Assembly: GCF_000247815.1 (NCBI RefSeq)
Contig: NC_021677.1
Location: 47,654,678 to 47,718,677, forward strand
From: Ficedula albicollis
Lineage: Eukaryota; Chordata; Aves; Passeriformes; Muscicapidae
Direction of reading: 5' to 3'
Length of the DNA stretch: 64,000 bases
Positions within the stretch are counted from its first letter, which is position 1. Each line of letters begins with the position of its first letter. Below the pieces are notes generated by a model, which saw only the letters and a list, made by a program, of their open reading frames with translations, ran no database searches and was not told the origin of the DNA. Position numbers and translations under genes: made by a program. This document shows positions 1 through 13,600 of the stretch, piece by piece.

Positions 1-2305
1 AATGCTAGCTTCAAAGGAGCAAGGAGAAAGACAAGTTGATAGTAATTTTTATTCCATTGCTCTTAGAAATTTTGTGTTGCAGGAAAAGGTGTAGAATCTT
101 GGAATACAAGAGGAAGCCACATTTCCAGCTATTCCTAAGAGTTCCAAAAGCTAGAGTCTAGAAAATGTCACCCTGCTGGTTCGTTGGAGCGGTACCCAAG
201 GTTTCAGGTTTGGCTTGTGACTGTGTCTGTCAATCTCCTGTTGTGTTGGTTGCCTGCAGTGCTTCCTTGACTCCAAGGAAGTCTCCTTACAGGGAGCAGC
301 TCCTAATAGAGGACAATGAGTCATTTGAGCTACAGCTCCCATAGGAAGATATGGGAGTATTTCCAAAGTGAGGCTTTTCAGTTTTTGGCTAAGAGACTAT
401 TTCTCAGTATTTAATTAGTTAATTCAAAAGAAAACAAGATTTTCCCCAGAAATCAGTGTTTTTGTTTAAAAATGTGCATTTAATAAAGATCTAATTTTCC
501 GCAAAAGCTGTTTCAACCAATGCTGGGAATTAGTCCCTGACAAACTACTTGAAAATGGATTTCATAATGTAGAGTAAAATCCAGACAATTTTTTCCAGAT
601 GACTTTACTCCTAAACTAAAAATGGTAAACCAAGGAAACTTGTAATTAAGGTCAATGAAAAAGTAGCACGTTATAGATATTAAAAATACATCATTTGAGC
701 ATGAAAATTACTTCAATCTCTGCTTTCTCATGCATTAACTTGATAGTTAAGAAAAAAAGGTTTATTTGGGTTGATTTACTCAGAGCACTTAAAGCAGTCA
801 GAGCACCCCAAATAATCAGACTTGATAGTTAAGAAAAAAAGGTTTATTTGGTTTGATTTACTCCAGAGCATCTTAAAGCAGTCAGAGCACCCCAAATAAT
901 CAGAGTCTTCAGAAACGGTATTGCCAGAGTAGCACAAGTGTCTAGCCAAGCTCAGTTCTATTGCTTGTGTGTCAGCTGCCTGCTACCTTTTGGGTTTCTC
1001 TGTTCTTCTGGGGGCCTTAATCTGCACACGACTATCTTGTGGTCCTTCTACCAGTTTCATCTACAGTTCCTTCTGCAGATTCCTCTGTAGATACACACAA
1101 ACCAGATACATGAACTCACATAGAGAAGCCCACATCATCTTTCTACTACCCCGTAGTCATTTGGGCATGGCTTATTCTTACATCTTCTGCATCTTTCTTG
1201 TTCCATCTTTGTGGAATTTACCTGAGGCAATGAGTATTTTATGAAGAAAATAAATAAAATTAATGATGATTCTGTAATTTCTTATTAACAGACTTATTCT
1301 CCTTAGGAAAAGAACAGCATTAGAAATTACTTTTCAGAAGTAACTCCATTGGTTTCTAAAGGCCTAGGACCTTTCCTTGAGACCTAAACGTTTTACAAAA
1401 AATTAGCAGTGGAGCTAAATAATAATAATATTTTATTTTGTCTGTTCCACAAGAAAACATCTTATGAAGAGAACATGACAATAAGTACTCAATTAAGGCA
1501 CTTAATTCTGTTGCACTTTTCATGTAGAGCTTCACATACAAATCTTGGAACCATTTATGGCCATTGTTTTTTTAATTAAAATTAATACTCATTCCAAGGA
1601 AGAAGGTCTAAGTAATTAGAAAATAAACTAGATTGTCTGCATATTCATTTTCATCTGTAAAAATATCTATTCATGATTTCTGCTGTGATGTTTTTATTGC
1701 TGTAACACAACCTATGCATTTTAATAGCTTCCTGTGCCTAGAGGAAAACTCACAAAATCAGCTGAGCTGAGATTGTATCACAGGTATTATAAGAACACCT
1801 AGCAACGCTGCATGACAAATGGAGATGGGAAATTGAAAACCACATTAAACAGCTTTGGAAATTAATTTGACGCTTACTAAGGCCAAGTATGGTTATCACA
1901 GTTGGCCTTTGTCCAGAGCATACATTTATAGTAGCTATGTATTTGGTATCAGCTAAGATTTGTTTATGAACAAAACTTTTACTTAAGATAGAAACTGAAG
2001 ACAGAAAGGACATTTGGGGTTTTATAGCAGAATTCTTGCTGAAATTGAAAAAAATTCTATTCTGCTCTGTATCTCTGAGAGTATCCGGGGTTATTCATGA
2101 GGCAGGTACTTGAATGATGTCACAGCTAATGCTTAGCATCATTTTCCCATAGACCAAATCCTTTCACACCCTTTTTAAACAAAAAGTTGGCATTAGACCA
2201 CACGATACTACAAAAGGAGTCAAGACTATACGCCGTTCACTCAGTGGCACATTGCCAACAGGAAGCGCTGTAGAAAAAAAAGAAACGGTTTCAATGTATA
2301 ACTGA
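1..2305. other. Intergenic DNA, no gene recognised
   Basis: AT-rich sequence. Short ORFs on both strands look random, with no splice-linked or domain-like coding signal. The only structure noted is the tandem duplication at 738-904. Confidence 0.6.
738..904. repeat. Two-copy tandem duplication, unit about 82 bp
   Basis: Copies begin at 738 and 820 with the same start (ACTTGATAGTTAAG) and both run to CACCCCAAATAATCAGA. They differ by a few single-base changes and insertions. Confidence 0.9.
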
Positions 2306-2338
2306 AGTGTAATAAAATATCATAATCAGAAAATCAAC

Positions 2339-2536
2339 ATGAGACATGGTAGGCCCGGTCCTGTTATACCTGAACTTGTTCGGGAATCAGCAGAGCTGCT
2401 TGTGCGTCAAACTCTTAACAAATATGACTGGACGCAGAAGGGCTTTGAAATTCAGGATGTGCTTAATCAATTTCACCGGGACTATAATACAGACTATACT
2501 ATAAATGTGGATAAGTTGGTACTGAAATGCAAATAA
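2339..2536 (+). CDS. Unrecognised 65-aa ORF with natural-looking composition
   Basis: ATG to TAA ORF of 65 codons, starting MRHGRPGPVIPELVRESAEL and containing LLVRQTLNKYDWTQ and FHRDYNTDYTINVDKLVLKC. The composition is protein-like: amphipathic, few Cys, rich in charged residues. The frame stays open upstream to 2306 and a CAG lies at 2327-2329, so it could be the last exon of a spliced gene instead of a complete ORF. It is followed by about 900 nt ending in a canonical AATAAA (3456-3461). The helix-then-strand layout faintly recalls dynein light chains of the LC8 type, but no diagnostic motif is present and I assign no function. It could also be a retrocopy fragment or chance. Confidence 0.35.
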   Translation: MRHGRPGPVIPELVRESAELLVRQTLNKYDWTQKGFEIQDVLNQFHRDYNTDYTINVDKLVLKCK

Positions 2537-3455
2537 ATTAATTATAAAAGTCTCCAGTGGTACTGCTCAGGTTTCCAACTATGCATTACAGATATGGAAG
2601 CAAAAGCTACATTCTTAAACTTTTCCCTATTGCATGTGTGCCATTAATACACAATGTGGGAGTTTTAAAATTATCTTTTACTTGTTACCAAGTCAAAACA
2701 TGTTCAAGTTCAAGTTCACCAAGTTAAGGCAAATTCAGCTTAAAATCAAGAACAGACTATATTTTCTTGCTGCTGCTGTTCTGTTCCACATTATTAGCAT
2801 AGATGTTCTCTCTGACAAAATCCTTGCCATCCCCATAGACAGAAACATCAGATTCCAGCTTCTAAGTGAGAAAGAAACTGATAGTACTGTGGGATGACAC
2901 TTAAAAATATAAAAAACCCTCAAAATTTAAGCATTTTTACTGATTTTTGTATGGTCCCATTTGTTTCAGGAGAGGGAACTGGAAGAAATTCTACCCTGGT
3001 TATATGCCGCCATGATTTTGTTGCAGGCATCTTCATCTTGTTTCATTTAAAGTCACTGTTAATAACTACACCGATGAAAGTGGGCTTGGGCACTGAAAAT
3101 CACTAGAAGAGCTTTAAAAATGAAATCAGAAAACACTTGCTAAACTTTTTCAATAGTCCTTTATAAACTCGTATTTCTGGCTGGTGGCCTGACCAGCAAG
3201 TACCCCGTGCATACTTGACACACCCCTTGCAATGAAAGGTGCCCAAGGAAGGCGTGATGAGGCCCCTGACTGAGGAAGTCAATGAACCTTTGTTTTAGCT
3301 TTTTGTTCATACCTGATGTAATGGAATGTTTGTGGGACAGAACAGACAGTAGGGAATTAGTGGATTAAACAAAAGTGGAGAAGCTGTGTTTGCTGAAAGT
3401 TGTACCTTATGGTAATACTAACATTACATTTACCATGTGGACCATTACTGTATCA

Positions 3456-3461
3456 AATAAA
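3456..3461 (+). terminator. AATAAA downstream of the 2339-2536 ORF
   Basis: Plus-strand AATAAA about 920 nt after the ORF stop. If the ORF is a real terminal exon, this would end its 3'UTR. Isolated AATAAA motifs are common in AT-rich DNA. Confidence 0.2.
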
Positions 3462-4232
3462 TATCTACCCAATGGGTGAATTGCGTAAGGTTGTTTTCAC
3501 ATCAGCGGTGAGGTGAGTGCATCACACTCCCTTTGCAAAATTAACTTTTGGTCAATCTTATTTCTGAATGCTGCCAAACTTTCCTGAAAGGATTAAAAAG
3601 TCAGTCAAAAAGAGATATAATTTTGATGTCACTAAAACTTCCCATATATCATTTTTGAACTGCTGGTAAGAACTGTTTTTAAAAGACTCTTCTGCAGGAC
3701 AGCAGACTAAAGAAGTAAAGAAAACCACCCTCTCATTCATCTTCAGTAATAATCAAACTTTTAAGATATTCAGGTTGTATCTGAGAACATAATTTTTGCT
3801 TCAGTATTTTATAGAGATGGTAAAATATTGCTGTGCCATTTAAAAAATCAAAGCATATATTTTCTAGCTTAAATGTCTTAGTATTCTGTGATGACATGAG
3901 TATTCAGTTCATCCCTGCACCATGGAGAACAGTCTTTTTCTTTTCCACAAATATTTGCATATTAGAATACTAGAATTTTATCTCAATGCTTTCTCTTTTC
4001 CATCTTCAGCCACCCAGTACCTTACTCCTTACTCAGAGGTCAGATTTTCTTGTTCTTGATATCATAATTTCCTTTCAATTCTCTCTGTTTTGTTCTGTAT
4101 CTGTCTTGAAAGACGGTGACTACAGCTCAATACTATTCTGCAGCTGGGGCTTTCCCAGTAGAAAGTGAAGCAATGCATAACTCTGTAACTCTGTCATCTG
4201 TGCAGAACTCTTAACTATGGTCTCAGGATGGT

Positions 4233-4360
4233 ATACTTGCCTTTTATTTTTTATTTCAACATTAATGTATTACCAGTTCAAGAATCTTCATTCTGAATAC
4301 TTGCCTTTTATTTTTTATTTCAACATTAATGTATTACCGGTTCAAGAATCTTCATTCTGA
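4233..4360. repeat. Two-copy tandem duplication, unit 64 bp
   Basis: Copies at 4233-4296 and 4297-4360 are near identical; one A/G change is visible in the ATTACCAGTTC / ATTACCGGTTC segment. Confidence 0.95.
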
Positions 4361-6404
4361 AGCGCAAAATACCAGTTTCACCCTCTGAAAATGTGTGCTG
4401 TGCCCATTTGTGCTTTCAGTATCAACCTCCAGAAATTACTGTGCTATAGTTTTGTCCTTTTGTCTCCTTCCTGTAAATTACAACAGGAGGCTAATTTATT
4501 ACAGCTGTCAGAAGATGTTTCAATATTTTAAGGGTGTATGTAATTTGAGAGGCCTGCAATCAACTTGGGTAAACACAAATTAAGCAATTAACCTCAGCAC
4601 ACTGGAGTATTATCCCTGGCATGATTGCACTCTCAAAATTGAATTGGGCTATAAAGAATCAGTGCGATTATATCATACCCCAATGGCTGTGTGGGACCAA
4701 TACGTGCCTTTCTGTCTGAGAGTTGGCTGAGTCTGTAGTGTCTCCATACAAATGTGATACTGTGCTATGCTCCCTTTGCACTTCAGATTGTTTTGCACCT
4801 TCTGTCTACACTTACCAAAAAAAGCCTGCTGTCAAGGTGCTAAGCAGCCTTTTCCTGTGGAAATACTCAGCTTAGGCTTGTGAGGACTACGTGTCTGGGA
4901 ACAAATGAAATTCTCTCTCCCTAAGTAAAATGTTCTCTTTGGTAGTGTGGCAAGTGAAGAAAGTCCGATTTTTTTTTTTTTTTTTGCTGATTTACTTCTA
5001 TTCACAGTAGTAAACTCACTCAACAGCAGGACCACCTCCTGTGAGGCTGCTGCCTAAACCATTTGTCCCCCTGTCTATGGTCTCTCTCTATGTGTATGTG
5101 TGTGTGTGATCCCAAGTAAGTGACAGGTCCCAGAACTCCAGAATATCAGGATTTTTTTCTTTGCCATCTCTGCCTCTAACTGACACCAAGGCAGTTGGAT
5201 GCCAGTTTCCAAAATAAAAACAGTGCCATTAGTTTCTTAGCTTGCAGTCTGTGACCCTGTCTAATAGCAGTCAGTGGCTTGTGTGCTTTCATGAGAACCG
5301 TGTGCTTTGCCTGTCACAATATGGTCCCCTGACCCTTCCACCTCAAAGAGCTGCTGTGGTGCAGCAGTGTCACTGCTTCATCTCTGCCCAGGGTACTGGC
5401 ATGAGCAATCTCCTGGGTAGCTGTCTGGTCTACTGCAGGTTTTGCACCTTTATCAAAATGCTGAACATTGTCTTAGGTACTGCCATTTGCTGCAGCATGG
5501 AGAAGTGTGGGTTTTCTCTCCTATAACCTATTCATTAGTGTTATTTGCCTTTGTTCTGCCTTTGTTCTTTAACCTTCTTCTAAAATCTTGGTTCACCTAT
5601 GTAATCATAGCCTTAGTAATCCTGTAGGAGCTTCTGTATGCTGGATGCCTCTTTGCTTTTCAAAGTCCAGTGGTATTATCACAAATTTATTTTATGGTTT
5701 GCAGTGTCAGTTTCTTATCACAGTTTCCAGATGTGTTCTGGTCTCCTCTTGGGACCTCAATGAACTACTCCAGATTCAAAGATTATATACTTCACCCTGT
5801 CTTTATAAAAATGCTAATTTAATAATTTTCCTTTTTTCATGTAATGCAGTCCATGTATTTCTGTAAGGCAGTTTCTTACATGGTTTAAGTTAATCTCACT
5901 AATTAGAAAATAGATCTCTGTTAAGAAGTGGTAAAAGCTTCACCACCATGATGTCAGCTGTGCTCTCAGGAGACCAGACTCAAATGCCAAGCTCCCCCCT
6001 TTCTTATTTCTCTAGGCATGCTTTGAAAGTACTGTGATCTTTATGTGTTGCAGATTCAGAACATTTCAGATTCTTGTTAGTGAAATATTTTTCAATGTCC
6101 CCAATTCTCTAATTTTTATCCTTAGAACTAAGATTTGATGCACAGCTCTACTTATCTGTAAGACTGAGCACGGTGGAACTCAGGCCCTAGGGCAAGGATT
6201 GCTGGGCTAATGGTTTAGCAGATGCATTCTCAAGTATATGTGTTGGTTCCCTTGTAAAAGACTGAGTCACAGAAATGAGAAGTCTGTACACAACCACTTC
6301 ATTGGAATATTTCTGGACTTTCCTATTGTTTTGTAACAGCTGCAGACATCTTCTGAGGGCAGATATCCTTGGAGTGAAAGCATTGCATTATTTTGCATTA
6401 TTAT

Positions 6405-6500
6405 GTTGAACAGCCTCATACACTATTACTTCCAGGGATAATCAGCTAGGACTGTTGAACAGCCTGATACACTATTACTTCCAGGGATAATCAGCTAGAG
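6405..6500. repeat. Two-copy tandem duplication, unit 49 bp
   Basis: GTTGAACAGCCT begins at 6405 and again at 6454. The remaining sequence through AATCAGCTAG is shared with about one substitution. Confidence 0.93.
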
Positions 6501-8271
6501 TCTTATGTGCACTTGTTGGAATTACAAGTTAGTAGTCAGTTTTGCATCCCTCATGACCTACCCTTCCTGTAGATGCTTTGCTGCCCTTGCTTCCAACAGC
6601 CTATATAATTTTGATTTCTCATACTGCATACTGATAAACAGATAATGTAATGTAAAAATTAAACCAAAATTCAGATTTTGGGTCCAATTCCTTAAAAGAA
6701 GTTATTAAATATTCTTTACAGATAGCCATTTATTGAATGAATACTGCATAAGAGAAGTTCAGTCTCACTCAGAGCTAATATGGCAAATTTATTTGCATTG
6801 CTCAAAGTCAGAAATGCAGGAGTTCAAATGAAGAAAAAGCAAACATCTGAAAAAATCAATGCTAGCTTAACTCTGAGTTGTTTAGTAACATAGATATGGA
6901 TATATAATACTATACTTTAATGAATAAGCAAACTATTTGCTGTTACTATATTCTAATTAATAAGCACTGCATTTTATGTAATTATTGATTTAAGTCTCTT
7001 CTGTAAGCAGGAAAGAGTTGTCTTTGTTGCATCCCATGAAGAAACAGATTTGGTGCCAGCATGAAAGAATTAGTTTGTTGTTTTTGTGGGAGTTTTTTAT
7101 TCAGTACCTTAATATTTTCTGTTAAAGTGGCTTCCCACTTTCAGCTCAGAAAACTAGTGCAGAGAAATATTCAAGTAGCTTATAGGAGTGTTGACAAGGA
7201 TCACAGTAAATATTCTTCCCTTCCACCTTCTTCTTCCCTGCCATATCAAGAAGTCCTGTTTAGGAAGATGGATACAAATGGACAAGGCTTGTTGATCATA
7301 AAGCTGTATTTCAATTAGGAACCACTAAAACTGAGAACATAAATAATGGATCTCTAGAGTAACTCTTCATCAGTCCAGACTATAGGTGAGGGTTCTTTTT
7401 TCCCATTTTCATGTGAGCTGCTGAAAATGTATTTCCAGCCATGAACACTTCTGAAGCTTTCCAAGAGATGAACAGCAGCAGTCACAATCTCCTTACTTTT
7501 TCAGTGGAAGATTGTAGTTTCTGTGGCTTGTGTGTCCAGACCCCCAGATAAGATGAGCTAGCTCATATCTACCAATGCACAGTTCAGTTTGCATTGCACC
7601 ACCTGAGGATCTACACCTGAATACTGGATTCATGGCTTGTACTGCCAAAATTCCTGCTGAAGCGTTGATGCAGTTGGCATGGCTCAGTATGCTCCTACTA
7701 GTGTTTTGATCTGTTCATACAGAGGGACATATTTCAAGAAAATGTCCATGCTTTAAGTAATGTATCTTTAGAGAGACTGCTTGAGCTGCCTTGAGAACTA
7801 GTATTGCCGGAATCAGGATCAGCACTGATCTGAAAAGCTTCTCTGGCCTGAGGCAGAGCAGAGGAAAACACAGCTAAGCCCTAGGTCCTGAAGCAACAGA
7901 GCTTGCTTTCACTCATTTCTCTTCCAAGGTCCACAATAATTTTTGAGCCCATTAGTTATTGCACCCAAATTTGACTGATGGCAGAGATGTGACAGGTAAT
8001 TCTGTCTTCATAGGATTTAAGAAAACCCAAAAATATTCAGGTAGAAAAGGGAGAGCCAGTTCCCAGCTTCCCAGGTGAAGGAATAACTGCCATAGGCTCA
8101 CCTCTTATTAGAAATTAGAGAATCCATCAGAGACAGAAACTCAGTAATTATGTGATTTGCAGCAAAAAGATGGCAGAAGTCTACCCTGATTTGCACACCA
8201 AAGTCAATCAACCATGAGGGATGAATCCATAGGAAATCAGGCATAATTAGGGCTAGAGCTCAAAGGTCAAT

Positions 8272-8624
8272 GAACAAAGTGTTATATAAATAGGATGAAT
8301 CCAGTCTCATGCCAGGAAGTATTGGTAGAACCTAAGCAAATACCTAAATGCGTAAGCATCTATCTTTAGTTATGTCAAATAAAAGCTTTGTCAATAGTTA
8401 CAGGCATGTTACATTGCTTTGAAAAGCAATGTTTTTCAAAACAAACAGCAGAACAAAGTGTTATATAAATAGGATGAATCCAGTCTCATGCCAGGAAGTA
8501 TTGGTAGAACCTAAGCAAATACCTAAATGCGTAAGCATCTATCTTTAGTTATGTCAAATAAAAGCTTTGTCAATAGTTACAGGCATGTTACATTGCTTTG
8601 AAAAGCAATGTTTTTCAAAACAAA
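8272..8624. repeat. Two-copy tandem duplication, unit 179 bp
   Basis: Copies start at 8272 and 8451 with GAACAAAGTGTTATATAAAT. By eye they are essentially identical until CAAAACAAA, where they diverge. Each carries the inverted repeat TTGCTTTGAAAAGCAATG. Confidence 0.96.
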
Positions 8625-9765
8625 AGCACTGCTTTTATTTTACCTGCTTCACTACTTCCCTTTCAACAGTTCCCAGCCCAGCTTGCCCTTATTGTAGGAA
8701 AAGAGACAGCTAAGCATATATAGTTCCACCTCCATGTTGAAAGGACTAATGATACCAATGCAGAGGAAAGCCAGTCCTGTTCTGGGGTGTACATGCCCTT
8801 TTCTTCTGCTGTGTTTCACAAAGTAAGGATCCACTCCTCTCTCATGACAAGTGACAAAGCTCGGCTATATTAAAACTAAGAAGTACATTCCTATGACTGT
8901 TGACTGTTTTCTTCAAAGACTTCCAAGATCTTTTAATCAGTTTTCTGCTTCACAGAAATATGTGAACCATATCATTTCTCCAAAACAAAATGTCTATTTA
9001 GCTACTCCATAGCTCCAGAAAGTTTTGCAAGATAAGGGTAAAAAATACAATATGCATCTGACAAGGGATCCCAGTCCCCAGGCTAATGAGGGTTTCCCAG
9101 ATCATACATGAAGGGGGCACAGGCCTCCCTCCACCTGGAGGTGCAGCTTTTTATGACTCTTCCTTGAGCCTTCCTCTGTCTCAAAGCAGTGGCAGTCAAA
9201 CAACACTACTGTCCTCAAAGGTTGGAACAGTTTGCTCCTTCTCATTACCTGAAATTATTTCCTAAGGTAATTTTTGGAGAAGGAAAAAGGAAAATGGAGA
9301 TACTCAGGTACACATTAAAAATTACAAATAATTTGTCCCATTGTTGTATTCAATGGAAGTAGACAACACAGAAATTTGGGGAGAACCAAAACATTGAGGC
9401 TGTGAATAAAGGTAGCTAAGACATGTAGAGCATCAGACAGAAGCCAAGCCCTAGGATGAAAGGCTTCTGCTTGTAGCTGGCTCTTTAAAAAGCAAATTAC
9501 ACATGTATAATGCTGGTCCCAGTGCTAGGTAAAGAAGGGGGAAACATTGCTAGAAGTGCAGAAAGTTAATTGAAAAAAGCAGACTAGTTTACAGACTTGT
9601 TTATGCTGAGGCAGAAGAGCAGCCTACAGTCAAACCAAAGGAAGGAAAAAACTGCATGCTTGAATATGGGGAAAGAATAAGCACCGAGGATTTATTTTAA
9701 AGATTCCAAAATCTATGGGAAGAATTGTATTACATTAAGATATGCAGACCCACTTTCATGAAATT

Positions 9766-9792
9766 CAGAAACATTCAGAAACATTCAGAAGC
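9766..9792. repeat. Short 10-bp tandem repeat
   Basis: About three copies of ATTCAGAAAC, the last imperfect. A minor microsatellite-like tract. Confidence 0.7.
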
Positions 9793-12700
9793 ATCACTGT
9801 GAAGAGATTTTCATCTATTTTAAAAACAGATTAAAAAAAAAAAGCTGTGTGTAACCTTTTGTCAGATAAATCATATTATCACTAAACCAGGTTTGAAGAC
9901 TGGTTGCTTCTGCTGAACACAGTGGGAGTTCTGCCATGGACTGAGAGACAATGGCCTGTTCCTCAGTGCAAGCTAGATAAAAGAATGTGCATGTGCTGGA
10001 GCAGTGTTTGTGAAACATGGTGCTGATTTTAGTGATGGCTTTTTCCATGCACCAAGCATGAGATCATGTACAGGGCTGTATTTACATGGTGATGTAATTT
10101 TGCAGCAGAAGCTGGAAAAACATGGAGAGTATATCTTGTCCAGGGTGCTATATGCCAAGCTTTCCACAACTATGCAGCCATGTCATATATATGTTGGCAG
10201 GATGAAAATAAGATGTTGGACAACCCTGCCCCAAACTTGTAGACAAGCTTATGTTTTGGCTACAAAATCAACTCACAGCTCTAAAGGGAGCTTTCATCAG
10301 GCAAACAATTTTTGAGTCAAACAGCATATGTACTTAATTGAATGCTTACAAAATCACCTTTTGTTTTACACAGATGTTCTGCCAACAAAAGGAAAAACCA
10401 GAGATGCTTAACGGATTTAACAACATGGCTCTATTTATGTTGTGATCACGTAAGATGAGATACTCAAATACAATTATTTTCCAAGTAATGTTGTATGATA
10501 ATGTGGCTTACAAACTGTTACACCCACTCATCTTCTGTGGTAGAATCTCACTTCTTCTTCCTTGAAAATAATGCCATGGTGTGTCACTGAGACATAAAAA
10601 ATTGAAAAATAAATTTGCTGACCTCATTCACATACAGAATGCTATTAGTCATAAATAAATAAAACAGGATTGTTTGATTAATGAGTGAAATTATACACAC
10701 ACTTTTTAGAAAATCGGATGTCTTTTAAAGTTTAGTCTGTGGTTGGTTTCTAACTATGCAGGCACAGATCTCTTTATGAATAACATTTTATATAAGACCA
10801 TAACTGTTCTTCTAATTCATCCACATCCATTTTGGAGCTGACAAAAATAAAACTGGTGCAGCTCTGAACCACTGCTGCTCTCATCAGAATTGTTTTAAGT
10901 TAGGAAACTGGGTGAGTCACTAACCAGAAGCAAGAGCAAATCCAACTATAAACCACGTGTGCCTTTTATCTACAAATAAGTGAACTGAAAAAATAGCTTT
11001 TACCAGTATTTTCAATGACAGTGAACTTGGATGTAACAATCAAAATAGTGGCTGAGGATGCTTTAGAGGAACAACATACAGCTGTGACCGTTAGAAGAGT
11101 GTCCCAGGACATCTCTTTTTCCTTCTTCTTTCATATCAACTGTTAACTCATGGAATTCTTACATGAATTGCACACAATTGCAGAACACACCAAAGCCTGG
11201 GAATGAGCACAGGATGAAGCAGTTCTTCAGAGTGCTGCAGTACCTGCAGGCATCTTGCACAGAGAAGCCTTATGGGTCTCCTCCGTGAGTCAGCAGTTAA
11301 CTTCCCTACAGACAGCACTACATGAAACAGTATTTTTTTTCTCAGAGAAAAAGTAGGAATTGATCCTCACATTGAGATGCTGCTAAACATTAGTATAAGG
11401 AATTGGGGAAAAAAGAGGAATATTTGCTGTTCACACTTTTTATTATAAACATACAGATTAAATATTAACATAGACAAAAAAAAAGAGAGAGAGAGACTAG
11501 TGAGGTCTTTAGAAGGGTAAGTGTCCTAAAACAGCCCCAGAAATAATTTTATACAGCATTCACTGAGTTGGCAAACTGTAGAACCACTTCTGTGGTAATT
11601 GAAGTCTACAAAACACTGGGATATTCCCTGTCCTCTCTTTTAAACAGAGCAGCATTCTGCATCAGGAAGCAGTTAGTTTGCACTTTTGTTTATTGCCACA
11701 ATGAATAAAATATTCAGCCACAATGAATAAAAAAGATCCATGTATTCAAATAAAGATACCCCAAAAATATCAGTTCAGCCCACTTCCTTTTTCCATTTTA
11801 CCCTGCAGGCCAGTTGTTTTAACTGGCTGAAAATTACCAGTGTCAGTCAAGATCCTCTGGGTCTAGTGGGAGCTTTGCAAAGACTAAGAGCTAGAACCAA
11901 TGTTTGTTCTCCAAGCAATGTGCAAAATCTTTTTTCAGTTCTTTTATAATGATTGGTCGAAAAGCAGAATATGTACGAGTCTGTGAAAAGCCTTCTGTTT
12001 TCAAAATATTCAATTTCAACAACCACAGTCTGGATGGTTGAAGTGTCAAAAGTTTCAATTATCAACCGATGAAAAAAAAAAATAAGCAATTCCATTTTTT
12101 TCCTGCCACTCAAAGACAAAAAACTTGAAATAAAGATGCTCTGAGCTGTATGCTTGAAGAGGATGTGCTTTCCTGTTCCAGTGTTTTCTCTGCTCCCCAC
12201 TTCCTTTGTCTTCCAGCAGTGAGTGCTCTCACTGCCACACTAGTTCCTGTCAGATGGTGGAATCAGATCCAAGTTATGAAGAAAAGTAGTTATTCAGCAT
12301 CTATACAAACGTAAATATTTGTACAGTCCAGACAGTCAACAGTAAATATGTAAGTAGTGGAGTTAATGAAATATGTATGTGTTTTTTAATCAGGTATTTG
12401 AAGTAGTGCAAAGAGGTCTGTGCTTTTAGATTCATACATTATCAATTATATACTTGGTATTTTCCCCACTTAAAAATAACTTTAAATAAGCACCTGAAAA
12501 TTTGGGAACTAATATAAAAGATAATCTTAGGATTTTGTTGGAAAAATACAATTTGCAATTAAAAATACGATCATTTCTTCTTACTAGAAACAAGTAATAC
12601 AAACATACTCCCATACATAATTTTTAGCATCCTAGACATGTAACAAGTACTTCTGCAGTAGCAGCCCATCCTTTAAACAAAATCTGAATCCCTTACAGAG

Positions 12701-13089
12701 CTGAATTTTAATTAACATCAAAAAGCACGTAAGTCAGTAAATCTTTGCTTACTCCTTTGTACATGTTAGCCTGTGTTTTGGCAATGTAAGCAAATGCTAG
12801 AGCATGTTGACTAGATAGGAAGTGGTTTACATATAAGTATTTTATATAAGAAAGCAATCTAAAAATACTGGCTTTGATCCTAAGCAGGGTCATTGCCTCT
12901 TTGTACTATTCCATTGATTCCAGCAAGAATTAACCCAAACAGAGCAAGTCTGGAGGGCTCCTCTTGTAAAAATCACTAAGTCAGAGGAATTTTTATCTTT
13001 CCATATCTCTGTTTTGAGAAAAAGATGGGGGCAAGCTCAAGCTCCAGCTTTCTGAACAACCCTCAATCCAAAAGGGAGATTAGATAAGC

Positions 13090-13600
13090 CTGTGGGTACT
13101 GCCTTGTTGTGTACTTCCTTTTATGCCTTCTCCTGCTGCCACAGCTTCCCTGTGGAAATTGGGGTGGACAGGGAGCTGGCTTCACTTGCAGATGCAGAGA
13201 GCTTCAGCTTAAAGCCCTGGGAGACAGCTAACTAGGAAGAAGGACATCCTTTGACATCGTGGTGGGAGAAGAGAAAGAAGAGTTGTCTCGTGGGAATGAA
13301 TGCATTAACCAGTTTGTTACAAATAAGGTGTTGTTCTTGATGCTGATATATGGTTGGCTGGTGGCCAGGTACATCTATGGTTCTGTTCCTTATCCTTGTT
13401 ACTGGTTGGATCCTGTGCCCTCCACCCCATCTATACACCTCTGTGCTTTCTGGGTTTTGAGGTTTTTGGAGGTTCCCCCTTGTACCATGTGATTTTTACC
13501 TTTGCTATTTTAACATTAAAGGTTCTTTGTTTCGAGGCGACTCCATTGTTCCTGTCTCTATATTTACGCCATGGACTTCCCAGATGGCCCAGCTCTGTGC
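13090..13600 (+). mobile_element. Possible solo LTR remnant
   Basis: The block has LTR-like features in plus orientation: ATATAT near 13340, an ATTAAA polyadenylation-type hexamer at 13515-13520 followed by a GT-rich stretch, then a CpG-bearing U5-like stretch. Boundaries and target-site duplications were not identified and no known family was recognised, so it stays tentative. Confidence 0.25.

Noticed and set aside
2339..2536. LC8-type dynein light chain identity for the 65-codon ORF
   Set aside because: Only the order of helix, KY and KYN-like positions is vaguely similar; the diagnostic LC8 residues are absent, so no symbol or function was assigned.
11691..11696. AATAAA on the minus strand as the TC2N polyadenylation site
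   Set aside because: It is the first canonical hexamer but about 2.4 kb past the stop and beyond an LTR-like block; closer ATTAAA variants exist, so the 3' end cannot be chosen from sequence.
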